NCBI GenBank assembly: GCA_000787465.1
Contig: JSYX01000561.1
Span: 1-23,447 of the forward strand
DNA from: Thermomucor indicae-seudaticae
Lineage: Eukaryota; Mucoromycota; Mucoromycetes; Mucorales; Lichtheimiaceae
Direction: 5' to 3'
DNA: 23,447 nt
Part shown: in pieces, positions 1 to 9,126 of the stretch
How the letters are laid out: the number at the start of each line of letters is the position of its first letter
Numbering within the stretch: position 1 is the stretch's first letter
Program-made: the position numbers and the translations under genes
The notes under the pieces: model-generated
Database searches by the model: none
What the model was told of the DNA's origin: nothing
Seen by the model: the letters and a program-made list of their open reading frames with translations, nothing else

Positions 1-2
1 GA

Positions 3-167
3 TGTATGTCGGATACGACACTTTGACATATCCCCCCTTAGCCTTTTCGCAGTGGTTGTGGATTTCAGTCATTGCTACCTATCCGTTAAAACTGATTGGT
101 CCGAACTTTGATGCCGGACATCTTACTCACGCTAAATTCCTTTTTGATTCGTCGTCTTAAATGTCCG
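3..167 (+). other. possible 3' terminal exon of a gene entering from the left
   Basis: An open frame runs from near the window edge to a TAA at 165-167, about 54 codons. It has a protein-like composition, ending in GHLTHAKFLFDSSS. No family is recognised. It could be the last exon of a truncated gene or a chance frame. No polyadenylation hexamer was seen close behind it. Confidence 0.18.
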
Positions 168-1444
168 ACGCGAACTCATTTTCCGTCACGATTTTTTGAA
201 CTTTTGCTTTTCTGGCGCAGCACCGTTCTACAGAGAAAGGGCGAACATGAGGATAGAGGGCAAAAGTCTAATGCAGGGGATGCAAGTAGGGCAGTTATGT
301 TAAACCGCACACTGAGAATTTTCATGAACCCGAAACTGCACCGGCGGGACCACGCCCCCAGCCACTTGGCATCTGAAACGTGCACAGAGCCCGCGTCCGA
401 CGCACGTTAGTCATGGTTGACTGGGACCAGATCCCAAAGTGTTTTGCTCCTACCCAGTGCACCCCTTCGTGGGGTTTACATGGAGGAGGTAGATCCTCTC
501 ATTGTAAAGCCACCAATGACCCAGATGCCCGAATTATGGGAGTGCCTAGTCTGTCAACGACACTGTGCAATTTGGACGATGACTTGTGCTTGTGTTTAGC
601 GAGACAAGTCCAGAGTTCGCTCATGCGGCATGGCATGGCATGGCACATTGCAACTGCCTCCAGCAGCCTTGTTGATCTCACATTTGCATGCGTTCAGTTG
701 TTGATGGTGTTCAATCTATGACACTGGGAATCTCACAGATTAGCAGGCTGACGGCGAAGATTTTGTCGAGCCACACAAGGATGTACCGAACGTCAGACAA
801 GGAGCCAGACAGGTTGTAGAGCTCGCAGTAAAACAAACAATGGGAAGCTAAAAAGGAAGCAAAGTATACGTACCTTATGCATCGACAGCAGTTGTCTTTT
901 TCTTGTCTCATTCAGAAAGGAGTGAAGAAAAGGAGTGAAAGAACACTAGGGAGAATGGTGTGGTCAAATATCTATTTAAAAACGGACGGGGGGCCACTGA
1001 GCCAAGCCATGCAAGCATGAATTTGTGAAACATACTGCGTCAGGAGGGCTTCACACGCTCGACATCGTCAGGACTGCGAATCCTCATGACAGATCCGAGG
1101 CGATAACGGAAGATTACGGAACCATTATCCATCTATAGCACCGTTTTCCCGAGGAACAGCCGAACTTCGTCACTTTAGCGTGTGCTTTGCAGGTTTGATC
1201 AGTCTCATTCATAGACTACAGGAAATGGAACCTGCTTTCTGTAAGGCTACTTTACAATAAAAGGGTTAAGATAAAGAACAAGGGATAAAGAATGTTACTA
1301 TTTTGATCGAAAGAATGAAATTTCCCTTGCAATTAACGGTCTGACTACGCGCCCTTGATAGAGTTAAACCCTTTTCGAATGCTGCTGCGATAGCCGGCTG
1401 CGGCTATGATTGGCGCGTTCTTGAGGGAAAAAATTGTCGATGTC
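168..1444. other. gene-poor stretch
   Basis: No coding frame here has recognisable domains, and the open frames present look like chance. A short direct repeat of GGCAT (nearly four copies) lies at 627-645. A TATTTAAA-like box near 971-978 and AATAAA-like AT-rich tracts near 1254-1290 could belong to transcripts I cannot define. Confidence 0.4.
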
Positions 1445-1450
1445 TATAAG
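1445..1450 (+). promoter_or_regulatory. TATA-like box of the DUF262 gene
   Basis: TATAAG lies about 75 bp upstream of the chosen ATG at 1523, followed by a pyrimidine-rich tract (CTTTTCCCACCCTCTC). This spacing fits a short fungal 5' UTR. The assignment rests on position only. Confidence 0.35.
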
Positions 1451-1522
1451 ACGAGTGACATTGGACTTCGGCTTTTCCCACCCTCTCTAATTTCTGACTT
1501 GTGGTCTCCTGTCAAATAGAAA

Positions 1523-3215
1523 ATGCTTCCGAGACCGAATACCCGTACTATTCCCTTGTGGAAGATCAGAGGTAAATGTCAGAGACCGATCTTGTTGACC
1601 TGCTCATTCTGACATTACGCGTGACAGAGTTACTTGAGAATGGTGCCATTTCGTTGGCAAGTATAAATAGAGACAGAGAGTACGCGCGTCTTTGTGGCGT
1701 TGCTGAACGAGTTTTTGTTTTTAGGATGCACCGTATCAGCGTGACGTGGTGTGGAAGGATCAGAATATGTGTGATTTGATCGATTCCATCATGAACAACT
1801 ATTATATCCCGCCTGTGGTCTTTGCAGTTCGTCAAGCATCCAATGGACGCCTTGTTCGCTATTGTATTGATGGAAAACAGCGTCTTACGTCCGTCCTAAG
1901 GTAAAAAGAAGAGGAATCAAACCACGACAATAAGGGATTTTCAATTTGATAACTGGCATGCATAATAGGTTCATGACAAATCGTATTCCGTTCATTGATG
2001 CATCCGAAGGTACCCCTGTTGAGAAGTACTACATGGAAGATCCCAATTACCCCAAGGAGGACGGTACAGGTAAGTGTATCATAAGGGAAGGTCATGCCCC
2101 GAATGCGCAGAAAAAAAAATAGTAAACAGGACCGATATTAGAATATCTCGATGACAAGATGAGAAATCAATTCAATGATAGAGAGTTCGTGTGTGGTATG
2201 TCATTCATACTGTGATGTATAGTCATTACAGTACTAAGTTGACAGCGTCTCCCTTTTTAGTTGAGTACAGTGACTTGAACCAGGAAGACGAGGTAAGCGG
2301 TGAAAGCCGAAGAAAAAACCGGTTGTGGACCTGTGGGGTAACCTTCAATATCCGCTGTAGGTCGAAATCTTCTCGAGAGTGCAACTGGGCGTTGCGCTTA
2401 CAAGACCTGAAAAACTGAAAGCACAGATGACACCCAATTCAGAATTCGTCACTTTCTATTACCAAAAGTACAGAGACACGCTCTCGCACTTCTTCGTGGA
2501 TCTCCGCTCTAAAAATTACGCTCTTATGGCACAACTGGTGTTGATGATGAAAGAAAAGCCAGAATCTTTCATGACACCAAAGAAAGTGGATGAATTCATG
2601 TCGCGCAATGAAAAAGAACCGGGCAAAGATGTAAGAGCAAGTATCACTTTTGTCATGGAGACCTACGCGAGGATGATCCGAAAAGCCCCAGAAGTCTTCC
2701 AGTATGAACCACGGACACACGACAACAAGCCGTTTTCAGTCGTGGAGTTTCTAGTATTTGCGCTCTACCTCGATACCCTCCGAGACCAAAGATATACCGT
2801 TAAGCAGCTTTGTGAAGACTGTGAGTCCCTGCGCGACTTTTTCTTTCACGAATATGACGGTCCGATACGACAAGGCAACAAGGCATTTGAAGCGGGCAGA
2901 ATCTGGGTGGAACGACAAGTCGCCAGGCGAACGTGTACTACGAACGGTCGAAGTCGCGGACGACGGAGTCGTGTTCCGCAAGAGCCTTATCGACCAAGAG
3001 ACGAAGGTGACATGTTCTTGGAACCGGAGGAAGACCAACTCGTCGACAACGACAGTGACGATGAAACCCACAGAAGGCACATCAACAAGCGACGTCGCGA
3101 CACCTCACCAGTATTAGTCAAGACCGAATCCGACTGTCAGATCGAAGTAGTTCGTCCTCCCAAAGCTCGCAATTATGCTCGGCGCGGTGGTGGCTTTTTC
3201 AGAGCTCGTCACTAA
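1523..3215 (+). CDS. DUF262 (GmrS/ParB-like) protein, 435 aa, seven exons
   Basis: Exons are 1523-1571, 1628-1656, 1725-1900, 1969-2069, 2130-2195, 2261-2292 and 2361-3215. The second intron is GC-AG. Seen in the sequence: DUF262 hallmarks YQRDVVW (residues 30-36), IPPVVFAV (54-61), the signature IDGKQRLTS (74-82) and EIFSRVQLGVALT (153-165). The C-terminus has an acidic patch, a basic KRRR cluster near 394 suggesting nuclear import, and an Arg/Gly-rich end. Known: bacterial DUF262 proteins (GmrS, BrxU, SspE) use a DGQQR-type motif for NTP hydrolysis in defence against modified phage DNA, usually with a nuclease domain. No HNH/DUF1524-like nuclease is visible here. The fungal role is unknown. 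The ATG at 1523 has a favourable A at -3 and an in-frame TAG just upstream, so the start is well bounded unless a 5' exon exists. Confidence 0.85.
1657..1724 (+). other. GC-AG intron of the DUF262 gene
   Basis: The donor is GCAAGT after ...ISL and the acceptor is TTTTTAG before DAPYQRDVVW. Only this donor joins the conserved N-terminal strand to the YQRDVVW motif in frame. The intron is 68 nt. Confidence 0.75.
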
Positions 3216-3736
3216 AAGCGCGCTATCTCTCTCTCTCTCTCTCCCCTTATGAGTGCACAAACTCGTACGGAAAGAGAACAGAGCAAAAACCATATGTACA
3301 TAGCTATCCCTTTCGCGATTACCATTTACTGCTTTCATGACCTGCAACCAAAATTGTTTTTTTCTTATGATGACTGTATGTCTTCAAACTGAATATATGA
3401 TACCTTTATCTGTGCAACTTGTGCAGAAGACTTGGACAGTGCTCATATGCTTGGCTTGACAGGGATAAGTATGACGTTAGCTCATGAGGTGGAAGCATTA
3501 GGAGGAATGTCGGGGCCCTCGAGACCAAAGTTAGCTGGGTTGCATTGACCATTTCACGCTGAAGGCTGTTGGCATGAATGCAGTAGCAGTATGGCCAGTG
3601 ATGTGGCTTGCGAGCGGCTGTTGGCATTAGCTCGTGACACGACCGTTGCTTTTTCATGTTTCCCAAGCTCTTTTACCTTTAGCACTTGCAGCCACGTGAG
3701 GAAGACCTGCGTTGCTCTCAGCAGCGCTAATAGCAG
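3216..3736. other. 3' flank, no gene seen
   Basis: A (CT)n microsatellite at 3226-3243 sits in the presumed 3' UTR of the DUF262 gene. The remainder has no frame with recognisable domains. Confidence 0.4.
3226..3243. repeat. (CT)9 microsatellite
   Basis: Uninterrupted CT dinucleotides begin about 10 bp after the DUF262 stop codon, so they probably lie in its 3' UTR. Confidence 0.9.
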
Positions 3737-4452
3737 AAGAAGAGGAAAACTAAGAAAGCAATACCAGGCACGTTCAACAGAAGGGGCAGAAAATCATGGA
3801 TAGATCGTGAGATTGAATTAAAGGCCCTCTACGCGTGGAGGCAATCATCTTTTAAAGGGTCACAGGCCAGCCTGCTCGAGGAATGAGAATGACCCAGCGA
3901 CGAATAGGACGACGGTTCCGACCGCGAGCATCTGTTCTGTGCCTATAAAACTCAGAGATATCTGCCTCACTATTACTTTTCGACGTTGGGATACTAGATG
4001 TTGTAAAGACAACGAAAAAGGACCGAATGGGCAACAGTGATCTGTTCTGCGAAACGATCGATCCTGTCGTTAACGCGACTGCTGGAAGAATGGGCCATGG
4101 TGAGCATGATCCACTCCCAGGTGACTCTCCACGATCGTTGTCGTTTCGGTTATGGTATCAAACTGGGTACGAATTTGAGCAGCCTTTACCGGCAGACGAT
4201 ATATAACATACGAAAATTGCTTCTTTGCTTATCAAGAACATGGGTTTCCTCGTCAGGAGCAAGACGATGTGAAAAGTGCATTATCCCTTGGAAGGTCTGG
4301 TTGAAGAGAAAGCGTTCTGTGTCACCCTCTTGGCAAAAGATGGACCTTTTGCAACGTGGAGCGCTACGGTGTTACAAAGTGGAGGCTGTTATGAACAGCT
4401 CCAGAAAAGATTAGCAAAAACGCTGGTTCTGGCACATACGCTGAACGCATAA
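3737..4452 (+). pseudogene. frame-broken protein-coding relic of unknown family
   Basis: Protein-like stretches follow one another in the same orientation but in changing frames. From 3737 one frame reads KKRKTKKAIPGTFNRRGRKS and on to a Leu-Glu-Glu end, then is cut by TGA (3884), TGA (3890) and TAG (3905). It resumes with DDGSDREHLFCAYKTQRY until TAG at 3995. A second frame from 4027 (MGNSDLFCETIDPVVNA) runs to TAA at 4204. A third starts at 4209 (YENCFFAYQEHGFPRQEQDD). A fourth from 4300 (VEEKAFCVTLLAKDGPFATW) ends at TAA 4450. No splice signals explain all the breaks. I do not recognise the family. Alternatives are an intron-rich live gene or sequencing errors. Confidence 0.45.
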
Positions 4453-5013
4453 TCCATTGAAACGCGTCGTTTACCCTGTGATTTCCTTGTTCCCTTTCTA
4501 TATACGTGGTTTAGCTTTTTTGATCCTACGTTGGATACTAAAGATAAAACGAGGTGTGGCGAAGTTCAGTTGATAGCAGCCAATGGATAGCGAGGAGTAC
4601 AGTATCTTTGAGTTACAATACCGGAGATTCCGAACCATTAAGTTTCTGAGCCCAGGGGCAAGTGGGGCTTTTTTTCTCTTTCTTTTACTCCTTTTTCTCA
4701 CTTTGGGCCTCTGTTTCTTTCTCCACACCGTTTTTTGTTTCCTGCAAGAAGAACGGGAGGCAAGCAAACAAAGGGCTTCAAGAAACAAGTGATTAGCTAA
4801 AAAGAAAAGCCGTCTGCAGCAAGAAACGATTATAACTTGTGTTTGCTTCATACGCGCGCGCCAAGTTACTCCGGTCTTACTTCTTCCTCTTCTTTTCCAA
4901 CCATTCCTCCACAAAAAGTTTTGCCTTCTTCTTTAGTCTCTTCTACTAGTGACCAACATGACTTTTTACATTGCACGAGTCAGTGCCCGCCATTCTTCTC
5001 ACAAGCACGCAAG
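4453..5013. other. intergenic, upstream region of the 5014 gene
   Basis: Pyrimidine-rich tracts (4670-4745 and 4875-4950) resemble fungal core promoters or 5' UTRs. An out-of-frame ATG at 4959 precedes the chosen start at 5014 and would be a uORF if transcription begins upstream of it. See the separate small frame at 4583. Confidence 0.35.
4583..4792 (+). CDS. possible 69-aa single-pass membrane protein
   Basis: The ATG-initiated frame has a polar N-terminus (MDSEEYSIFELQYRRFRTIK), a hydrophobic Phe/Leu-rich segment at about residues 29-53 and a charged tail (EEREASKQRASRNK). The hydrophobic segment is encoded by a T-rich pyrimidine tract that could equally be promoter sequence, and the start context is weak (C at -3). 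No family is recognised. This is more likely chance than gene. Confidence 0.15.
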   Translation: MDSEEYSIFELQYRRFRTIKFLSPGASGAFFLFLLLLFLTLGLCFFLHTVFCFLQEEREASKQRASRNK

Positions 5014-5535
5014 ATGCCGAAACCAGCCATTGGGCAAGACTTTCTCGAGCCTGCCGGGCTTCAGGCCGCTGACGGAGGGGCTCCTGTCGCGTTTTATCCT
5101 CGTCTACCCGGATTTGCCACCATAATGGACTCTCCAACCACAACAACGACCAAGCAACAACGTCTCGACTCGTCTTTTGTTACGCCCTCTTCTTTATTAT
5201 TACCGGACGCCCCTATTATTCTGCCGCCTCCAAAGGGAGGAAGCAGCAAGCAAACTGAAAAAGAACTAACGTGCCGTTATCACCCTTATCGTCGGTCTCT
5301 TCCTCCTCCTCGCCCTACTTCTTCTTCTCCAGGAACCGAAGCCTTTCCCGCCAAGGAACTTGCTTTGTTCGGCCCTATTCCCCACCAGCAGCAGATATCG
5401 TATTCTCCTCAGGAACACGATGACGACATTTTTTCGGACCTTGCTGATTTTGCTGCGGCATCACCTACCACTACTACAACCACCTCCAACACTGGACTTT
5501 TGGAACCTGTTGATGACTTTGTTCTGTTTCCCTGA
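5014..5535 (+). CDS. Ser/Thr/Pro-rich low-complexity protein, 173 aa
   Basis: This single-exon frame starts at MPKPAIGQDFLEP. Upstream codons are in frame but have no earlier in-frame ATG. The protein is rich in Pro, Ser and Thr with Thr and Gln runs, a basic middle (CRYHPYRRSLPPPRP), and two acidic-hydrophobic C-terminal patches, DDDIFSDLADF and LLEPVDDFVLF. Such patches resemble acidic activation motifs, but that is inference only. An AATAAA lies 8 bp after the stop. It converges with the BAG gene, with only 25 bp between stop codons. Family unknown. Confidence 0.55.
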   Translation: MPKPAIGQDFLEPAGLQAADGGAPVAFYPRLPGFATIMDSPTTTTTKQQRLDSSFVTPSSLLLPDAPIILPPPKGGSSKQTEKELTCRYHPYRRSLPPPRPTSSSPGTEAFPAKELALFGPIPHQQQISYSPQEHDDDIFSDLADFAAASPTTTTTTSNTGLLEPVDDFVLFP

Positions 5536-5542
5536 TATAATG

Positions 5543-5548
5543 AATAAA
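5543..5548 (+). terminator. polyadenylation signal AATAAA
   Basis: The hexamer AATAAA directly follows the stop codon of the 5014-5535 gene and lies within the gap shared with the BAG gene. Confidence 0.5.
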
Positions 5549-5560
5549 AACTTAGTTGTT

Positions 5561-6278
5561 CTATTCTCGCAATAATGCTTTAATGCCATCTACTCTATCC
5601 AGCAATGCCTGGCATTGCTGCACATTCTTTTTCCTTTCCTGTCTTGCTGTTTCTAAGCCAGGTCCAGCGCAGCTGACCGCATCCAATTCAAACATCAACT
5701 GCATCAATTGCTCGACCAAATACAGCCCAAACTCTGTCAACTTCTTTTCGCTGTCTCGCGTCTTGTCGGCTAGAAACGCTCTCACTCGCGCCTCGTATGC
5801 TTCGATTTCTGGCATTATCTTTTCCTTGACCTTGCTTGACACGTTTTCCAAAGTAGAAAACACGGCATCATTCTGTTTGTTCTGCATGTCTTAGAGAACA
5901 CTCTCGGACGCAAAGAGAAGAAAGCTCTCTCTCTCTCTGTGTGTGTGTGTGTTTGCTGACCTTTTTGACTGTACCAATAAGCAACAACTGACTTCCAGGT
6001 CGGATTCCGTAAGCCCTTAGCTGGGCCTGATCATTCTTCATGACAGCTTTACGAATGGGAGGAATGAGTTCTCTCTCTCTCTCTCTTCTGTATCCGAACC
6101 GTAGTTCTGTAACGCACCTACCCCCATATGCCAAAAGCTTCATGTCCTGAGAATCAACACCAGTCAGTCGCTGACATTTCTCCTTGAATTGAGAAACTGT
6201 GTAATTCGACAGCTCCTCGCTGTCAGCAAACTCGATTCCGAAACGCCGCCCAGCCCACTTGACTTGGACTTGAGCCAT
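5561..6278 (-). CDS. BAG-family Hsp70 co-chaperone (ubiquitin-like + BAG), about 191 aa
   Basis: Exon 1 (6278-6122) and exon 2 (6046 downward) encode a ubiquitin-like domain: VKWAGRRFGIEF, VSQFKEKCQRLTGV, MKLLAYGAVMKNDQ, YGIRPGSQLLLI. Exon 3 (5889-5561) encodes a helical BAG-type domain ending QQCQALLDRVDGIKALL. Known: BAG1-type proteins release ADP from Hsp70 and the ubiquitin-like domain links to the proteasome. Intron 1 is 6121-6047. For intron 2, the obvious GT donor after ...IGTVKK gives the wrong phase. A donor at 5974 (GTACAG; 185 aa) or a GC donor at 5956 (191 aa, keeping IGTVKK) restores the frame with the acceptor at 5891-5890. Both introns carry dinucleotide repeats. Domain identity is confident; the intron 2 donor is not. 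Confidence 0.85.
5925..5952. repeat. (CT)7(GT)7 compound microsatellite in BAG intron 2
   Basis: Adjacent CT and GT dinucleotide runs lie wholly inside the second intron of the BAG gene. Confidence 0.9.
6070..6087. repeat. (CT)n microsatellite in BAG intron 1
   Basis: A CT run inside the first intron of the BAG gene; on the transcribed strand it reads as GA. Confidence 0.9.
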
Positions 6279-6705
6279 AACGATAAAAGGTTCAAGGAAG
6301 GAAAAAAATGTTGCTTATCGGGATTTCAAGCACCAGAGGGGAGCTTCTCGCAAGAGCTGTTGTTACCTAAGCTTCATGTCTGACAAGCTATTCAGAAGCT
6401 GTTTTTTGAAGCGCTGCCTCCTATTCCCCTCATTGAAGCACAAATTAGGCTTACCGGTCCATCTTAATATCATTATTCCAACCTGTTAGACGTGTTGTAT
6501 ATTCTGCAAAACGAATGTTATATAGTCAACAACCCCAAAATGTATTTCGACAACAAGTGAGGATCCAGTTTTACCAATGATCACATGAAACAGACAAGTT
6601 GCATGAAACTTATGGCTGACATCATCAGACTGTATAAAAGGGACTAAAAACTCAATTCTGTGTTTCCGCCTTCTTTTTCCTGCTTCCTATTCTTTTTTCT
6701 TAAAG
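6279..6705. other. region between the BAG gene and the 6706 fragment
   Basis: The right side holds a clear TATAAAAG box at 6633-6640 (plus strand) followed by a CT-rich tract. That tract ends in CTTAAAG, which could also be a 3' splice site. No coding frame is recognised. The 5' regulatory region of the BAG gene should lie at the left end. Confidence 0.4.
6633..6640 (+). promoter_or_regulatory. TATA box TATAAAAG
   Basis: A consensus TATA element about 70 bp upstream of the in-frame start of the 6706-7283 coding segment. It may be a surviving promoter or a chance match. Confidence 0.35.
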
Positions 6706-7283
6706 GCACTCTGCCTTTCGTCGTTGCATGTGTCAGTCGCAGGGGGGACGATCACTTGTCTGGCCGTGGAAGTCAAGGCCGCACACGGGTCTTTCCTGAA
6801 CGGCCTTCTGAAACTGATCTACGAAATGAAGCTCATGCTTGATACCATGATCGAGCAGGACGTCCCTGACGCGGTGGTTTACGGTATCATCGTTGAAGGT
6901 ACTTTGATGCTGTGTCGAAAGCTGGTGATCACAGCTCTGATGCCACTCGTTTACGAGGCTTTCGGGCCAAGACATTCAAGATGGACTTGAGATACGGCCG
7001 GCTACACCGCCTGGTACAGCTTCGATCGCTGTACTTGCCCTGTGAAAGGACCGATTTCGGCGTTGTGAAAGGAGCCATCTCCGGGATGTTGCAGCTGCGG
7101 GTAATTTGACGCTGAAGAGGTGTCTGTGTTCATACGCAGTTTGTGATTGTTATTGTCACGTAGGTGCTTTTGCCGAAAATGGTCACGGAAATAAGGGAAG
7201 AGCACGAAGAAACAGAGGAGGCGCAGAAGCTAAAGAAGTGGCCTTTCACTTTATATATATATCACTTCTTACCATTACAGTAA
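6706..7283 (+). pseudogene. 5'-truncated gene of a Mucoromycota-type hypothetical family
   Basis: Three in-frame segments, 6706-6898, 6958-7100 and 7164-7283, are joined by well-formed 59-nt and 63-nt GT-AG introns. They encode LAVEVKAAHGSFLNGLLKLI, YEMKLMLDTMIEQDVPDAVV, YGIIVEGFRAKTFKMDLRYG, RLHRLVQL and a charged C-terminus (MVTEIREEHEETEEAQKLKK). This block resembles, from memory, hypothetical proteins expanded in Mucorales; function is unknown. The N-terminal part is missing: the frame has no ATG before 6825 (in IYEMKLML), and a poly-pyrimidine/AG signal just upstream suggests a lost or distant 5' exon. It could be a fragment of a dead copy, or a live gene whose first exon I cannot find. 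Confidence 0.5.
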
Positions 7284-8109
7284 TTTTAGAGGATATCCAT
7301 GGATGGATCGAACACTGCATGGAAACATTCTCTACTCTGTGCGGAAAAAGTTGGAGAGATCTTAATGACTTTTGTCGTAAACACGCGAAATAAAATCGGT
7401 AGGAACGTCAATGATTTTCAAAATATGCGCCAAGGTGGTCCAAGAAGATCCGTCAAATGACGTGGAAGGATCCGCTAAAGGAATCGTATTTGTAACTGTG
7501 CTCGAAAAATCTGCTTTCAGCGCGAATTAGACAGAGTCATACGCAAAGAAAGATCGAGGCTCGTGAAAACTCTTAGAGGAAAGGGTTTTATTAATGACTA
7601 CGCACGTCGCTCTACGCATATTCTCTCTAGCCAGGTCTTGAAAGAAGTAGAACGAAGAACCTGCCACTCACAGAGCAGAAAAAGTAATTCAGACACCGCC
7701 AATTCAAATTCAGGACCATGTGGTCTGGACTCCGACAGCCATTGAGCTGATTCGTCGATATATATTGCAAACCTTCTTTCTTTTTCTTCTTTCTCTTTTA
7801 CGTCAGCACATCCGAGAGAGAGACACGTAAGTATTATGCTTATCCCCAGTTTTTGCCGTTGTCTTTCTCCTTTTTTTGTCCTGTGTGGCTGTATGAAGCA
7901 TAAAGATGCCGGTTTGGAGCTCCACCGAAACTCATGAAAGAAAAAGTCAGCTTCCAGCGCCGCTTCGTTTTTAAAAAGGATGCAGCTGCCATGCGCAGTG
8001 TTGGCCTTACGTGCCTCACAAAGTTAAACATGAATCAGGCTCACGGCCCATTCTTTATTTCAGTTACTGGTTGTATTTTGCTTCAGCTGAACGAATAAAA
8101 ACGGGGAAC
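7284..8109. other. unassigned stretch upstream of the Zn2Cys6 gene
   Basis: Two small plus-strand frames are protein-like but unassigned: 7410-7529 (MIFKICAKVVQEDPSNDVEG and on) and about 7530-7745 (ELDRVIRKERSRLVKTLRGK and on). They might be remnants of the preceding truncated gene. A GTAAGT at 7827 and a TTTATTTCAG ending at 8063 could bound a 237-nt 5' UTR intron of the zinc-cluster gene, but that is longer than every other intron here. Confidence 0.3.
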
Positions 8110-8966
8110 ATGGAGCAAGTGTTTCGCGCAGCGATTGGATCCCTCGCGACCCCTAATGCGTCTTCATCCGGCACCACCTCTGTCTTGCAACAGCAGCAGC
8201 AGCAGCCGGGGCTGACCGATACCCGCCCAACGAAACGAAGACAAGTGAAGAACGCCTGCAGTAAGTTGTTAGTTACGGGTGGCAAAAAGATAGACCTTGG
8301 CTGGAAAAAACTTTTTATCTATAGCCAATTGTCAAAAGGCGTGCAAAAAATGCGATGACGCAAGGCCTTGCCCGCGTTGTATCAGGTATAACATTGCCGA
8401 CACTTGCGTCAACTCGGTGAGAAAGGAGCGAAAGAAAGGCATCAAGCGAGGACCTTACAAGAAGAGACAAAAGAATGGCAAGTAGCTCCTTCTTATCGTG
8501 ATTATCGTAAGATACTGACAACATACGATCAGGAGATGAAAACGGGACAAAGGCAGACGGTGGACAACAACAGAACGGTGGAGGTCAGGGAGAAACTGTA
8601 CGTCCAGTACCGCTTCCATTCAGCTTCCCCGGCCATTTGGCCCAGTACGCCACTCAGCCTTACGACTACGCCCAGTATTTCTCCAAAGACGCTCTCATGA
8701 ACACTCTGATCGCAACCTACAGTAGTATGGGTTATCCTGTGCTTGTACCTGTACCTGGCGACAACAATCAGGGTCAGAAGAAAGAAGATCAAGGTGGAGA
8801 AGAGGATGCGTCTGCGAAACCAGCGTCGCCACCTGGTCCCAGCACATCTGCTTCTTCGACATCGTCCCCTGAGGCTGCAAAGGATAACGAGGCTTCCAAC
8901 TTTGAGCGTCTCTCGCAATTGTGCACGGCTGCTTTAAAGCAAGCTGCGGAATCTCGTAGCGATTGA
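8110..8966 (+). CDS. short Zn2Cys6 binuclear-cluster transcription regulator, 245 aa
   Basis: Exons are 8110-8260, 8325-8477 and 8533-8966. Seen: a Gln run near residue 30, a basic lead-in (TKRRQVKNA), then a cluster spaced C-x2-C-x6-C-x5-C-x2-C-x8-C at residues 50-78 with one extra Cys at 57, then the basic linker RKERKKGIKRGPYKKR. The first intron splits the cluster right after its first Cys. The second intron is GC-AG. The C-terminal half is Gly/Gln-, Tyr- and Ser/Pro-rich, ending in a short helix-like NFERLSQLCTAALKQAAES. Known: this cluster type binds DNA. No fungal middle homology region is present, so the protein is much shorter than Gal4-type factors. Target genes are unknown. Confidence 0.88.
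8478..8532 (+). other. GC-AG intron of the Zn2Cys6 gene
   Basis: The donor is GCAAGT, the branch-site-like sequence is TACTGAC and the acceptor is GATCAG. The intron is 55 nt. The nearby GT (2 nt inside) would throw the downstream 140-codon frame out; the GC donor keeps it. Confidence 0.75.
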
Positions 8967-9126
8967 GATGCTCCTATGTCTTTATGATGTCGTTTACCCG
9001 CGTTTTCAAGAAACGATTATTGCTCATCTCTTCTGTACAGAAAAATATGCAGAACAAAAAAAGTAAATGGCGGGATAAAGAGAAAAAATGCGAGGAATCT
9101 ATCTACATTCGGCCAAAAAAAGATAA

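Noticed and set aside
4498..4914. 138-codon minus-strand open frame rich in Lys and Arg
   Set aside because: Its basic run is the complement of plus-strand pyrimidine tracts typical of promoters. No domain or splice context supports it.
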